Assembly: GCA_038206985.1 (NCBI GenBank)
Contig: JBBRAH010000015.1
Coordinates: forward strand, 1 to 64,000
Reading direction: 5' to 3'
DNA: 64,000 nucleotides
Source of the DNA: CAXMST01 sp038206985
GTDB lineage: Bacteria > Actinomycetota > Thermoleophilia > Solirubrobacterales > 70-9
The position numbers and the translations under genes are program-made. Positions 7,847 through 15,822 of the stretch are shown here, one piece after another (within the stretch, counting starts at the first letter, position 1; every line of letters starts with the position of its first letter). The notes below the pieces were generated by a model. That model ran no database searches, was not told the DNA's origin, and was given only the letters and a program-made list of their open reading frames with translations.

Positions 7847-9202
7847 GTGTTCGACCAGCTCTCAGAGCGCCTGCAGGGGACGATGTCGGATCTGCGCTCA
7901 CGCGGCAAGCTGAGCGAGGCCGATGTGGACAAGGCGATGCGCGAGATCCGCCTCGCGCTGCTCGAGGCCGACGTCAACTTCAAGGTCACCAAGAAGTTCG
8001 TGGCCGGTGTCCGCGAGGACGCGATCGGGGCCGGCGTGCTGGAGAGCCTCGACCCTGGCCAAATGGTCGTCAAGGTCGTCAACGATCAGCTCACCGAACT
8101 GATGGGCGGCTCCGGCCGCGAGCTCGCCTTCGCATCCAAGGGTCCGACCGTGATCCTGATGGCCGGTCTGCAGGGCTCGGGCAAGACCACGGCCACGGCA
8201 AAGCTCGCCCTGCACCTCAAGGGGCAGGGCAAGAGTGTCGGCGTCGCCGCCTGCGACACGCAGCGCCCGGCTGCGGTCGATCAGCTGACCAAGGTGGGGA
8301 CCCAGGCGGGCGCCACCGTCTACCAGCAGGGCACCGAGCGCGATCCCGTGGATATCGCCGAGTGGGCGCTGGGTCAGGCGAAGGCCGAGGAGCTCGACGT
8401 TCTGATCATCGACACCGCAGGCCGTCTGCACGTGGATGCCGACCTGATGGACGAGCTGGTCCGGATCAAGAAGCAGACGAAGCCCCACAACGTGCTGCTG
8501 GCCGTCGACGCGATGACCGGCCAGGACGCCGTCAACGTGGCGGAGCAGTTCGCCGAGGCGACGGAGTTCGACGGGGTCGTCATGACCAAGCTCGACGGCG
8601 ACGCCCGCGGCGGCGCGGCACTCAGTGTCAAGGCCGTCACCGGCAAGCCGATCCTTTACGCCTCGACGGGTGAGAAGCTCGACGCGCTCGAGCGCTTCCA
8701 CCCCGACCGCATGGCGCAGCGCATCCTCGGCATGGGCGACATGCTCTCCCTGATCGAGAAGGCCGAGAAGGAGCTCGACCTCTCCGACTCCGAGGAGCTC
8801 GAGCGCAAGATGCGCCGCAACGAGTTCACCCTCGAGGACTTCCTCAAGCAACTCAAGCAGGTGCGCAAGATGGGCCCGCTGAGCAGCGTGCTGGGAATGA
8901 TGCCCGGCATGGGCAAGGCCATGAAGGACATCAAGAACGCCAACGTCGACGACCGCGAGCTCGACCGCCTCGAGGCGATCATCCTCTCCATGACCCCGGC
9001 CGAGCGCCGCAACCCGGAGATCATCCGCGGTGGTCGCCGGCGCCGCATCGCAGCGGGCTCCGGGACCAATGTGCAGGCGGTCAAGCAGCTCACCAAGCAG
9101 TTCGATCAGATGCGCAAGGTGATGAAACAGATGGCCTCCGGCAAGATGCCCAATCCCGAGGCGCTGCTCCAGGGTCAACTCGGCAACCGCCGTAGGCGCT
9201 AG
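7847..9202 (+). CDS. ffh: Signal recognition particle protein Ffh
   Basis: 451 residues from GTG 7847. The N domain (1-90) is followed by the G domain with GLQGSGKTT (about 106), DTQRPAAVDQL, DTAGRLH and TKLDGDARGG, and by a methionine-rich M domain with GMMPGM (about 350) that binds 4.5S RNA and signal peptides. Length is normal. The GTG lies 7 nt after TAACCT, which overlaps the preceding stop. A 426-residue open frame on the opposite strand is a composition artefact. Confidence 0.96.
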   Translation: MFDQLSERLQGTMSDLRSRGKLSEADVDKAMREIRLALLEADVNFKVTKKFVAGVREDAIGAGVLESLDPGQMVVKVVNDQLTELMGGSGRELAFASKGPTVILMAGLQGSGKTTATAKLALHLKGQGKSVGVAACDTQRPAAVDQLTKVGTQAGATVYQQGTERDPVDIAEWALGQAKAEELDVLIIDTAGRLHVDADLMDELVRIKKQTKPHNVLLAVDAMTGQDAVNVAEQFAEATEFDGVVMTKLDGDARGGAALSVKAVTGKPILYASTGEKLDALERFHPDRMAQRILGMGDMLSLIEKAEKELDLSDSEELERKMRRNEFTLEDFLKQLKQVRKMGPLSSVLGMMPGMGKAMKDIKNANVDDRELDRLEAIILSMTPAERRNPEIIRGGRRRRIAAGSGTNVQAVKQLTKQFDQMRKVMKQMASGKMPNPEALLQGQLGNRRRR

Positions 9203-9225
9203 AGATCTGTAAGCTGCCGCGGCCC

Positions 9226-9480
9226 ATGGCAGTACGTATTCGACTCAGACGAGCGGGTTCCAGCAATAACCCCATTTGGCGCATCGTCGTCGCCGATAAG
9301 CGATCCCCGCGTGATGGTCGGTCGATCGAGACGATCGGCAGCTACAACCCGCAGGCCGAGCCCTCGCAGATCACGATCGACTCCGAGCGTGCCCAGCATT
9401 GGCTCGACCGCGGTGCACAGCCCTCCCGCACAGTCGCCAAGCTGCTGCGCACCGAGGGCGTCGCCGCGAGCGGTAAGTAG
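9226..9480 (+). CDS. rpsP: 30S ribosomal protein S16
   Basis: 84 residues with the family start MAVRIRLRRAG and the segments PIWRIVVADKRSPRDGR and ETIGSYNP. It begins the rpsP-khpA-trmD-rplS cluster, and a TAAGCT hexamer lies 10 nt upstream of its ATG. Confidence 0.96.
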   Translation: MAVRIRLRRAGSSNNPIWRIVVADKRSPRDGRSIETIGSYNPQAEPSQITIDSERAQHWLDRGAQPSRTVAKLLRTEGVAASGK

Positions 9481-9491
9481 CCCGCGTTCCG

Positions 9492-9722
9492 ATGCGCGAG
9501 CTCATCGAGTTCCTGGTTCGGTCGCTCGTTGAAGACCCCGAGGCCGTCACGGTCGAGGAGTTCGACGAAGACGGCGATCTCGTGCTCGAGGTCTCCGTGG
9601 CGGACGAGGATCTCGGTCGCGTGATCGGTCGCGGGGGCAGGATCGCAAACGCGATCCGCACCGTGGCACGTGCGGCCGGCGGCCGTGAAGACCGCCGCGT
9701 GATCATCGACATCCTCGACTGA
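9492..9722 (+). CDS. khpA: KH-domain RNA-binding protein KhpA
   Basis: 76 residues with a single type II KH fold and the GxxG loop in GRVIGRGGRIANAIR. The family (KhpA/YlqC) lies between rpsP and rimM-trmD in most Gram-positive genomes and binds RNA with its partner KhpB. The usual next gene, rimM, is absent; trmD starts 10 bp downstream. Confidence 0.92.
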   Translation: MRELIEFLVRSLVEDPEAVTVEEFDEDGDLVLEVSVADEDLGRVIGRGGRIANAIRTVARAAGGREDRRVIIDILD

Positions 9723-9732
9723 GCCGCCTCGC

Positions 9733-10428
9733 ATGAGGCTCGACGTCTTCACGCTCTTCCCGGAGTGGTTCGGCTGGTTCTCAGACCAGCGCCACGTGGC
9801 CAATGCCGTCGCCGGCGGCTCCGAGCTGCGCTTTCTCGACTACCGCGACACCACGCCCCTCGGCGCCGGTCAGGTCGATGACTCGCCCTACGGCGGTGGC
9901 GCCGGGATGCTGATGCGCGTTGACGTCGTCGATGCAGCGCTCGAGGCGGCCTACGGCCAGTCCGGGCAGCGTCCGCGTACCGTCCTGCTTACCCCGTCCG
10001 GGCGGATGTTCGACGACACGCTCGCCAACGAGCTCGCGGAGGAACCGCACCTGGCGTTGCTCTGCGGTCGCTACGAGGGTGTCGATGAGCGCGTGCGCTC
10101 CCACATCGCCGACGACGCGGTCTCGATCGGGCGCTACGTGCTCGCCGGCGGCGAGCTCGCCGCCATGGTCGTTGCCGACGCAGTTCTGCGCAAGGTTCCC
10201 GGCGCGCTGGGCCACGCCGACAGCGTCGTGGAGGAGTCGTTCTCGGAGGCGCTCGGAGGCGCCCCGGAATACCCGCACTACACGCGCCCGCCGACCTACC
10301 GGGGCTGGGGCGTTCCCGACGTGCTGCTCTCCGGGGATCACGGCGCGGTTCGCGATTGGCGCCTGCAGCGCAGTCGAGAGCGCGACGGGCGCGGCCAGCC
10401 GCCGGAGGGCGGCCAAGCGAGCGGCTGA
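9733..10428 (+). CDS. trmD: tRNA (guanine-37-N1)-methyltransferase TrmD
   Basis: 231 residues. TrmD methylates G37 of tRNAs reading CNN codons, using SAM in a trefoil-knot fold. Visible motifs are RLDVFTLFPEWF, the DDSPYGGGAGMLM loop, LLCGRYEGVDERV, SIGRYVLAGGELAAM (knot loop) and EYPHYTRPPTYRGWGVPDVLLSGDH. The C-terminus ends in a low-complexity tail. It is preceded by khpA without rimM. Confidence 0.95.
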   Translation: MRLDVFTLFPEWFGWFSDQRHVANAVAGGSELRFLDYRDTTPLGAGQVDDSPYGGGAGMLMRVDVVDAALEAAYGQSGQRPRTVLLTPSGRMFDDTLANELAEEPHLALLCGRYEGVDERVRSHIADDAVSIGRYVLAGGELAAMVVADAVLRKVPGALGHADSVVEESFSEALGGAPEYPHYTRPPTYRGWGVPDVLLSGDHGAVRDWRLQRSRERDGRGQPPEGGQASG

Positions 10429-10446
10429 GGGTTCGCTACTATTCCC

Positions 10447-10483
10447 GTCCCGCGCGGGCCCACCCGGGACGCGCGACTTTTTT
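10447..10483 (+). terminator. Hairpin with T6 directly before the rplS start (attenuator candidate)
   Basis: CGCGCG at 10451-10456 pairs with CGCGCG at 10470-10475; an alternative GTCCCG/CGGGAC stem uses 10447-10452 and 10465-10470. Six T residues at 10478-10483 follow, and the rplS ATG begins at 10484. It has the form of an intrinsic terminator yet touches the start codon, so it could be an attenuator or autoregulatory leader for L19. Confidence 0.5.
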
Positions 10484-11122
10484 ATGAGCACGATCATCGA
10501 CAGCCTCGAGAAGGAGCAGCTCCGCTCCATCCCCCGCTTTCAAGCGGGCGATCGCGTTCGCGTCCATTTCCGGGTCGTTGAAGGCACCCGCACCAGGACC
10601 CAGGTCTTCGAGGGTGTCGTGATCAAGCGCCAGGGCAGCGGAGCGCGCGAGACGTTCACCGTCCGTAAGCAGTCTTTCGGTGTTGGCGTCGAGCGGACCT
10701 TCCCCGTCCACTCACCAAAGATCGAGCAGCTCGAGGTCGCCGGCCGCGGTGCCGTGCGCCGGGCGAAGCTCTATTACATCCGCGATCGCGTCGGCAAGGC
10801 AGCCCGCGTGGCCGAGCGCCGCTGGGGCATCGAGGAAGACGTTCTTGCCGCTGAAGACGAGGGTGCGGTCGACGCGGAGGGCGTCGCCCAGGAGGAAGCC
10901 CCGCCCGAGGTGGTCGAGGCCGAGGTGGCCGAAGGCGCCGAGGCTGAGGCACAGCCGGAGGCTGAGTCCGAGGCGACCGACGCTCCCGGGGCTGCTGCCG
11001 AGGAGACTGCAGATGTTCCCGAGGCCGAGGCGCAGGAGGGCGCCGCGGAGGAGGGCGATGACCAGGCGGGTGGATCCGAGGAGGATTCCACCGAAGACGA
11101 GGCGTCCGAGCAGGACCGCTAG
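10484..11122 (+). CDS. rplS: 50S ribosomal protein L19 with long acidic C-terminal extension
   Basis: 212 residues. Residues 1-115 are ordinary L19: STIIDSLEKEQLRSIPRFQAGD, VFEGVVIKRQG, FTVRKQSFGVGVERTFPVHSP and RRAKLYYIRDRVGKAAR. About 97 further residues are almost entirely Glu, Ala, Asp, Pro and Gly, with no basic or hydrophobic core. L19 is normally about 115 residues and lies at the 30S-50S interface. The extension looks disordered and acidic. The start at 10484 matches family homology. Confidence 0.94.
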   Translation: MSTIIDSLEKEQLRSIPRFQAGDRVRVHFRVVEGTRTRTQVFEGVVIKRQGSGARETFTVRKQSFGVGVERTFPVHSPKIEQLEVAGRGAVRRAKLYYIRDRVGKAARVAERRWGIEEDVLAAEDEGAVDAEGVAQEEAPPEVVEAEVAEGAEAEAQPEAESEATDAPGAAAEETADVPEAEAQEGAAEEGDDQAGGSEEDSTEDEASEQDR

Positions 11123-11145
11123 GGCGCCGACGGGGACCGACCCGG

Positions 11146-11751
11146 ATGCCGCGTCCAAAATCCACGTTCGGTGCTTTCATCGAGCTTGTTGCGATCGTCG
11201 GCTTCGCGATCGGTCTGGCGCTGATGATTCAAGCCTTCATTGTCAAGCCGTTTCAGATCCCGTCCGGCTCGATGATCCCGACGCTCGAGATCGGCCAGCG
11301 CGTCCTCGTCAATCGCACGAGCTCCCACTTCGGCGACCCTTCGATCGGCGACATCGTCGTCTTCCATCCGCCTGTCGGAGCTGAGCGCGGGCCCGAGTGC
11401 GGAGCGCCCAAAGATCCGGGCGAGCCCTGCCCCGCCCCGGTTGAGGAGGAGTCCGACACCAACTTCATCAAGCGCGTGGTCGCCGGCCCGGGCGACACCC
11501 TGAGCGTCGAGGACGGCCACCCCGTGGTCAACGGCGAGATCGCCCAGGAGGACTTCATCAAGCCCTGCAACAGCGGCAATGCCTGCAATTTGCCCAAGGA
11601 GATCACGATTCCACCCGGGCACTACTTCATGATGGGCGACAACCGTGGAGCCAGTGACGACAGCCGATTCTGGGGACCCGTTCCCGAAGACTGGATCATT
11701 GGCAAGGCCTTTGCCACCTACTGGCCTCCCGATCGGGTTGGCGTCTTCTAG
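11146..11751 (+). CDS. lepB: Signal peptidase I
   Basis: 201 residues. A single N-terminal membrane segment (about 10-32) precedes the catalytic part. The serine nucleophile is S42 in PSGSM, and the general-base lysine is K109 in FIKRVVAGPGD. Box E, MMGDNRGASDDSRFWGPV, is present near the C-terminus. An insertion around 80-103 carries two cysteines. It cleaves signal peptides outside the membrane. Its location after rplS and before rnhB is usual in Actinobacteria. Confidence 0.94.
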   Translation: MPRPKSTFGAFIELVAIVGFAIGLALMIQAFIVKPFQIPSGSMIPTLEIGQRVLVNRTSSHFGDPSIGDIVVFHPPVGAERGPECGAPKDPGEPCPAPVEEESDTNFIKRVVAGPGDTLSVEDGHPVVNGEIAQEDFIKPCNSGNACNLPKEITIPPGHYFMMGDNRGASDDSRFWGPVPEDWIIGKAFATYWPPDRVGVF

Positions 11752-12484
11752 AGAGCCAGAGGCCGGTATCGCCGGTTCCGAAGTCGCCGAGGAGCCGGCG
11801 GCTCCGGAAAAGCCGCGTCGCCGTCGGCGTCGGGCCGATGGCCGTCGCACCGCCTGGCTGTTCCGCTTCGATCAGAACTTCGGCCATCGCTGGGTCGCAG
11901 GTGCGGACGAGGCCGGTCGCGGTTGCCTCGCGGGACCACTCGTGGCCGCCGCCGTGCTGCTCGACTACGAGCGGCTCGGCAAGGAGGAGCGCAAGCTGCT
12001 CGCCGGCCTCGACGACTCCAAGCGAAAGACGCACACCGAGCGCGAGGCGCTGTACCCCGGCGTCCTCGCCGTGGCCGAGAAGGTGGTGGTCACCGCGCGC
12101 TGCGCTCCCGGCATCGATGCCCGCGGTCTGCACATCACCAACCTGCAGGCGCTCGCCGACTGCCTCGGCCGGGTCGCGAGACCGGAGGCCAAATGCCTCA
12201 GCGACGGGTTCCGGCTGGGCTCCCGCTGCCGCGTCCCGCATGAGGCCATCGTCGAGGGCGACTCTCACAGCGCGGCCATCGCAGCCGCCTCGGTCGTTGC
12301 CAAGGTCACCCGTGACCGCTACATGGCCCGTGCCGGCCACGCCTATCCCGGCTGGCGCTTCGAGGGCAACATGGGCTACAGCACGCCCGACCACCGCGAG
12401 TCGATTTCCGCCAACGGGATCAGTGCCCTGCACAGGCGCTCGTTCGCATCGACTGCCTACAGCCAGCTTGAGTTGGGGGCCTAG
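11738..12484 (+). CDS. rnhB: Ribonuclease HII
   Basis: 248 residues from TTG 11738, overlapping lepB by 14 bp; the start is uncertain because no ATG or GTG fits well. The first 50 residues are low complexity with an arginine run. The catalytic domain has GADEAGRGCLAGP (Asp and Glu), CLSDGF (Asp), GDSHSAAIAAASVVAKVTRDR (Asp) and MGYSTPDHRESI, so all four metal-binding acids are present. It removes RNA from RNA-DNA hybrids. Its stop overlaps the convergent yraN stop. Confidence 0.92.
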   Translation: MASSREPEAGIAGSEVAEEPAAPEKPRRRRRRADGRRTAWLFRFDQNFGHRWVAGADEAGRGCLAGPLVAAAVLLDYERLGKEERKLLAGLDDSKRKTHTEREALYPGVLAVAEKVVVTARCAPGIDARGLHITNLQALADCLGRVARPEAKCLSDGFRLGSRCRVPHEAIVEGDSHSAAIAAASVVAKVTRDRYMARAGHAYPGWRFEGNMGYSTPDHRESISANGISALHRRSFASTAYSQLELGA

Positions 12485-12870
12485 AAGGCGTTCAGGATGT
12501 GCTCGATGGCGGTGGGGGTGCCGTTCGGGCTGACGCTGACCCCGATCGCGTCGAAGCGGATCTGGGAGTAGTGCCCGGGCGGGCGGTGCTCGGCCAGCCA
12601 GGCTCGGGCGAGGCGCCGGACCTGAAGTTGCTTACGGGGGCCGATCGACTCGAGTGCGATGCCGGCGTTGGCCGGCCCGGCGGCGCCGCCGCCCGCGCGG
12701 CGACTCTTGACCTCGACGAAGACGAGTGAGGGGCCGTCGAGGCCGATCAGGTCGATCTCGCCGCGGGCGATACGCGCGTTGCGGGCGACGATCCGCCAGC
12801 CGCGCTCGCCGAGGAACTCCGCGGCCGCTTGCTCACCGCTCGCACCGGTCGATCTCCGTGGATCGCTCAC
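12481..12870 (-). CDS. UPF0102 / YraN family putative endonuclease
   Basis: 129 residues from GTG 12870. The nuclease-like core reads RGEIDLIGLDGPSLVFVEVKSRR, the ExD...ExK pattern of the restriction-endonuclease fold, which defines this family. It is often found next to rnhB, as here, and comM. The biochemical role is unsettled. It is convergent with rnhB, with a 4-bp overlap of stop codons, and divergent from comM. Confidence 0.88.
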   Translation of the reverse strand: MSDPRRSTGASGEQAAAEFLGERGWRIVARNARIARGEIDLIGLDGPSLVFVEVKSRRAGGGAAGPANAGIALESIGPRKQLQVRRLARAWLAEHRPPGHYSQIRFDAIGVSVSPNGTPTAIEHILNAF

Positions 12871-12980
12871 ATGGAAAGCCTGGATGGGAGCGGCACGCGT
12901 GTGGGTCGCCGAGTGTGCCTATCCAGCGCAGGATGTGTGCCGGTTGTCGGCGGCGCCGGGGAGACGGAAGTGCCCGACAG

Positions 12981-13027
12981 GCGAGAGGTTGGATGACCGC
13001 CATAGTCGTGGGTTTCTAACCTCTCGC
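12981..13027. promoter_or_regulatory. Inverted repeat in the yraN-comM intergenic region
   Basis: GCGAGAGGTT at 12981-12990 is repeated in perfect inversion as AACCTCTCGC at 13018-13027 with 27 bp between. The 244-bp divergent gap (12871-13114) contains no gene I can support. The repeat could be a binding site for a dimeric regulator or an RNA stem, and is otherwise unexplained. Confidence 0.35.
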
Positions 13028-13114
13028 GGCGGGCGGCCGGATCGGCTTAGAGCCGGCGCACAATCGGCACAGATCGTTCCCCACTCGCGAATCGCGCCGA
13101 CCTAGCTTCAGCGC

Positions 13115-14614
13115 ATGCTCGCCGTGGCCAGAACGTTTGCCCTGATCGGCGTCGATGCGGTTCGCGTCGACGCGGAGATCGATATTCACCGCGGGCTGCC
13201 CGCCTTCTCCGTCGTCGGCCTGCCTGACGCGGCGGTGCGCGAAGCCCGTGAGCGGGTGCGGGCCGCGATTGTCAACAGCGGCTTCGAGTTCCCGCTCAAG
13301 CGAATCACGGTCAGTCTGGCGCCCTCGGATCTGCGCAAGGCAGGCCCGGGCTTTGACCTCGCGATCGCCGCGGCCATCCTGGTCGCCTCCGGGCAGCTCC
13401 CCGAGTCCCTGCTGGAGCGCTGGTCCCTGGCGGGCGAGCTGGGTCTCGACGGCGCGCTGCGCCCGGTCCGCGGTGGCCTGGCCATGGCCGAGCAGGCCCG
13501 GGACAGCACGGGCCACGGGCTACTGGTCCCGGCTGCCAATGCTCCCGAGTGCTGCCTCGTGAGCGATCTCGAGCTGGGGGCGCTCAACTCGCTGGGGGAC
13601 CTGCGGGCGCTCGCCGCCGACGGCGAGCTGCCGGAGCTCCCCGAGACGACCCCGCTGTCGCCCGGCGCCGCTCCGGCCGACCTCGCAGACCTGCGCGGCC
13701 AGCCGTCCCTTAGACGCGCCCTGGAGGTCGCTGCGGCGGGCGGCCACAGCCTGCTCATGATCGGGCCGCCAGGGGCAGGCAAGTCGCTCGCGGCGAGGCG
13801 TCTGCCCTCGATCCTGCCGCCGCTCGGCGAGAGTGAGCTGATCGAGGTGACGCGGATCCTCGGTGCGGCCGGGCTCGGCAACGGACGGGCCCTGGGTCTC
13901 GGCCGGCCGTTCAGGGCACCACACCACACGATCTCCCCAGCCGGTCTGGTAGGCGGCGGCAGCCCGCCGCGGCCGGGCGAGATCACGCTTGCCCATCGTG
14001 GTGTCCTGTTCCTGGACGAGCTCCCCGAGTTCTCACGGATGAGCCTCGAGGCAATGCGCCAGCCGCTCGAGGCGGGGGAGGTCACCATCGCCCGCGCTCA
14101 GGGCGCTTTGCGGTTTCCGGCGCGCTTCCAGTTGATCGCGGCTGCCAACCCATGTCCCTGCGGTCACGGCGAGGACTCGGAGGCCTGCAGTTGCCTGCCG
14201 GATCAATGTCGCCGCTACATCGCACGACTCAGCGGCGCCCTTGCCGATCGCATCGACCTCGTCGTCCGGGTCGAGCAGCCGTCGGCAGCCGCCCTGGCCG
14301 GCGCCGAACCGGAGGGCTCGGAGGTCGTGCGGGAGCGGGTACTGGCGGCACGGGCGCTGCAGGTCGACCGCTACGAGGGGAGCGGGGCCGTGGCCAACGC
14401 GGAGATCGACGAACGCACCCTGCGCCGCCGTACCGCCCTGGATTCCGCTGGGAGAAGGGCGCTCGAGCAGGCGCAGGAGAGGGCGCGACTCAGCGGTCGC
14501 GGCTGGACCCGGGTACTGCGAACGGCCCGCACGATCGCGGACCTCTCGGGTTGCGAACGACTGGACGCCGACCATGTGGCCGAGGCTCTCTCTCTGAGGA
14601 CGGGGTCGGCGTGA
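13115..14614 (+). CDS. comM: ComM/YifB family Mg-chelatase-like AAA+ ATPase
   Basis: 499 residues. An N-terminal Lon-protease-like fold (HRGLPAFSVVGLPDAAVREARERVRAA) precedes the AAA+ module, with Walker A GPPGAGKS (about 218-225) and Walker B GVLFLDELPEF, then sensor AANPCPCG and a C-terminal Mg-chelatase part with SGRGWTRVLRTARTIADL. In transformable bacteria ComM is a helicase for branch migration of incoming DNA. The next gene is dprA, which fits. The ATG is 6 nt after TAGCTT. Confidence 0.93.
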   Translation: MLAVARTFALIGVDAVRVDAEIDIHRGLPAFSVVGLPDAAVREARERVRAAIVNSGFEFPLKRITVSLAPSDLRKAGPGFDLAIAAAILVASGQLPESLLERWSLAGELGLDGALRPVRGGLAMAEQARDSTGHGLLVPAANAPECCLVSDLELGALNSLGDLRALAADGELPELPETTPLSPGAAPADLADLRGQPSLRRALEVAAAGGHSLLMIGPPGAGKSLAARRLPSILPPLGESELIEVTRILGAAGLGNGRALGLGRPFRAPHHTISPAGLVGGGSPPRPGEITLAHRGVLFLDELPEFSRMSLEAMRQPLEAGEVTIARAQGALRFPARFQLIAAANPCPCGHGEDSEACSCLPDQCRRYIARLSGALADRIDLVVRVEQPSAAALAGAEPEGSEVVRERVLAARALQVDRYEGSGAVANAEIDERTLRRRTALDSAGRRALEQAQERARLSGRGWTRVLRTARTIADLSGCERLDADHVAEALSLRTGSA

Positions 14615-15813
14615 GTGCCACCGGGCGGGAGAGCGGAGAGCTGTTCAGTAGGGCAGCGTGCCCGGACTGCCTACGTCGCGGCCTGCTGTTGCGGGCACTG
14701 GCGGCACACGTCGACCGCGCGGTTGACAGGCGTGTCGGCGATCGCGCTCGCGACCTTCTCGCGCTCGCAGACGAGCCCCTGGCCCGCGCGGTCACCTCCA
14801 ACCGGGAGGACGCCTCGGCGTTTCTGCGCATCGCCGAATCGCAGTCCGCCCACCGGGAGCTCGGGGCTCAGCTGGAGCGCCTCGGCCTCAGCAGCATCTG
14901 CCGTCACAGCCCTGGCTGGCCGACGGAGTCGCTGGAGCGCCTCCAGGGCGCTGCACCCCGCGCGCTGTTCCTGCGCGGCGAGCGCGGCCTCCTCGGGCGG
15001 ATCGAGCGAGACGCGGCCGTCACCATCGTCGGTGCCCGGCGAGCGGGGGAGTACGGGCGCGAGGTCGCTGCGAGTCTGGCCGCGGAGCTCGGCGCCTCCG
15101 GAGTGCCGGTGATCAGTGGGCTCGCGTTCGGCATCGACACGGCTGCGCACGAGGGTGCGTTGAGGAGTGGCGCGGCGACCCTGGCGGTTCTCGGCGCGGG
15201 GGCCGAGCGCCCCTACCCACGCAGTCGTGGGCGCCGGTACAAGCGGATCTGTTCGGAGGGCGGGGCTGCGATCTCCGAGCTGCCCCCGGACTCGCCGACC
15301 TTCCGCTGGACATTCCCGGCCCGCACCAGGATCATGGCGGCGCTGGCGGGCCTAACGGTGGTGGTTGAGGCCGCGGAACGGTCGGGCTCGTTGATCACCG
15401 CCGAGATGGCGGGGGAGTGCGGTCGGTCGGTCGGCGCCGTCCCGGGTCCGGTCAACTCGTGGCGCTCGTCGGGTACCAACCTGCTGCTGGCCGATGGTGC
15501 GCGGGTGATCCGCGGTGCGGCGGACGCGATCGAAGAGTTGCTCGGTCCGGGTGCGGCCCGAGCGCTGGCTGCGGCATGCGGGCCCGCGCTGGACCCATCC
15601 CTGACGCAGGCGCTCGATCTATTCGAGCGAGGCGCGCGGAGTGCCGACGATCTCGCCCGGGCCGGAGCGCTGTCGGCATCGGAGGCCGCGATCGCCCTCT
15701 CGAGGCTGGAGCTGGAGGGGTACCTGAGCCGCCAGATCGCCGGGGGCTGGGTGCGGACCGCTCAGGCATTGCCGCCCGAACCGACGCCGAGGGCCTCAGG
15801 GCCCCCCGAATAG
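14611..15813 (+). CDS. dprA: DNA processing protein DprA
   Basis: 400 residues from GTG 14611, which overlaps the comM stop (GTGA). The Rossmann-like domain has VGARRAGEYGREVAASLA, ISGLAFGIDTAAHEGAL, FPARTRIMAALAGLTVVVEAAERSGSLITA and GAVPGPVNS. A C-terminal winged-helix region ends the protein. DprA loads RecA on incoming single-stranded DNA. An N-terminal CPDC motif is unusual and may bind metal. Confidence 0.93.
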   Translation: MSATGRESGELFSRAACPDCLRRGLLLRALAAHVDRAVDRRVGDRARDLLALADEPLARAVTSNREDASAFLRIAESQSAHRELGAQLERLGLSSICRHSPGWPTESLERLQGAAPRALFLRGERGLLGRIERDAAVTIVGARRAGEYGREVAASLAAELGASGVPVISGLAFGIDTAAHEGALRSGAATLAVLGAGAERPYPRSRGRRYKRICSEGGAAISELPPDSPTFRWTFPARTRIMAALAGLTVVVEAAERSGSLITAEMAGECGRSVGAVPGPVNSWRSSGTNLLLADGARVIRGAADAIEELLGPGAARALAAACGPALDPSLTQALDLFERGARSADDLARAGALSASEAAIALSRLELEGYLSRQIAGGWVRTAQALPPEPTPRASGPPE

Positions 15814-15822
15814 CATGGGCCT

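Noticed and set aside
7898..9178. 426-residue frame antisense to ffh
   Set aside because: High-GC shadow; the plus strand encodes unambiguous Ffh motifs across the same bases.
9920..10483. N-terminal extension of L19 within the trmD region
   Set aside because: An upstream open frame in phase with rplS overlaps trmD entirely and encodes low-complexity sequence; L19 homology begins at 10484.
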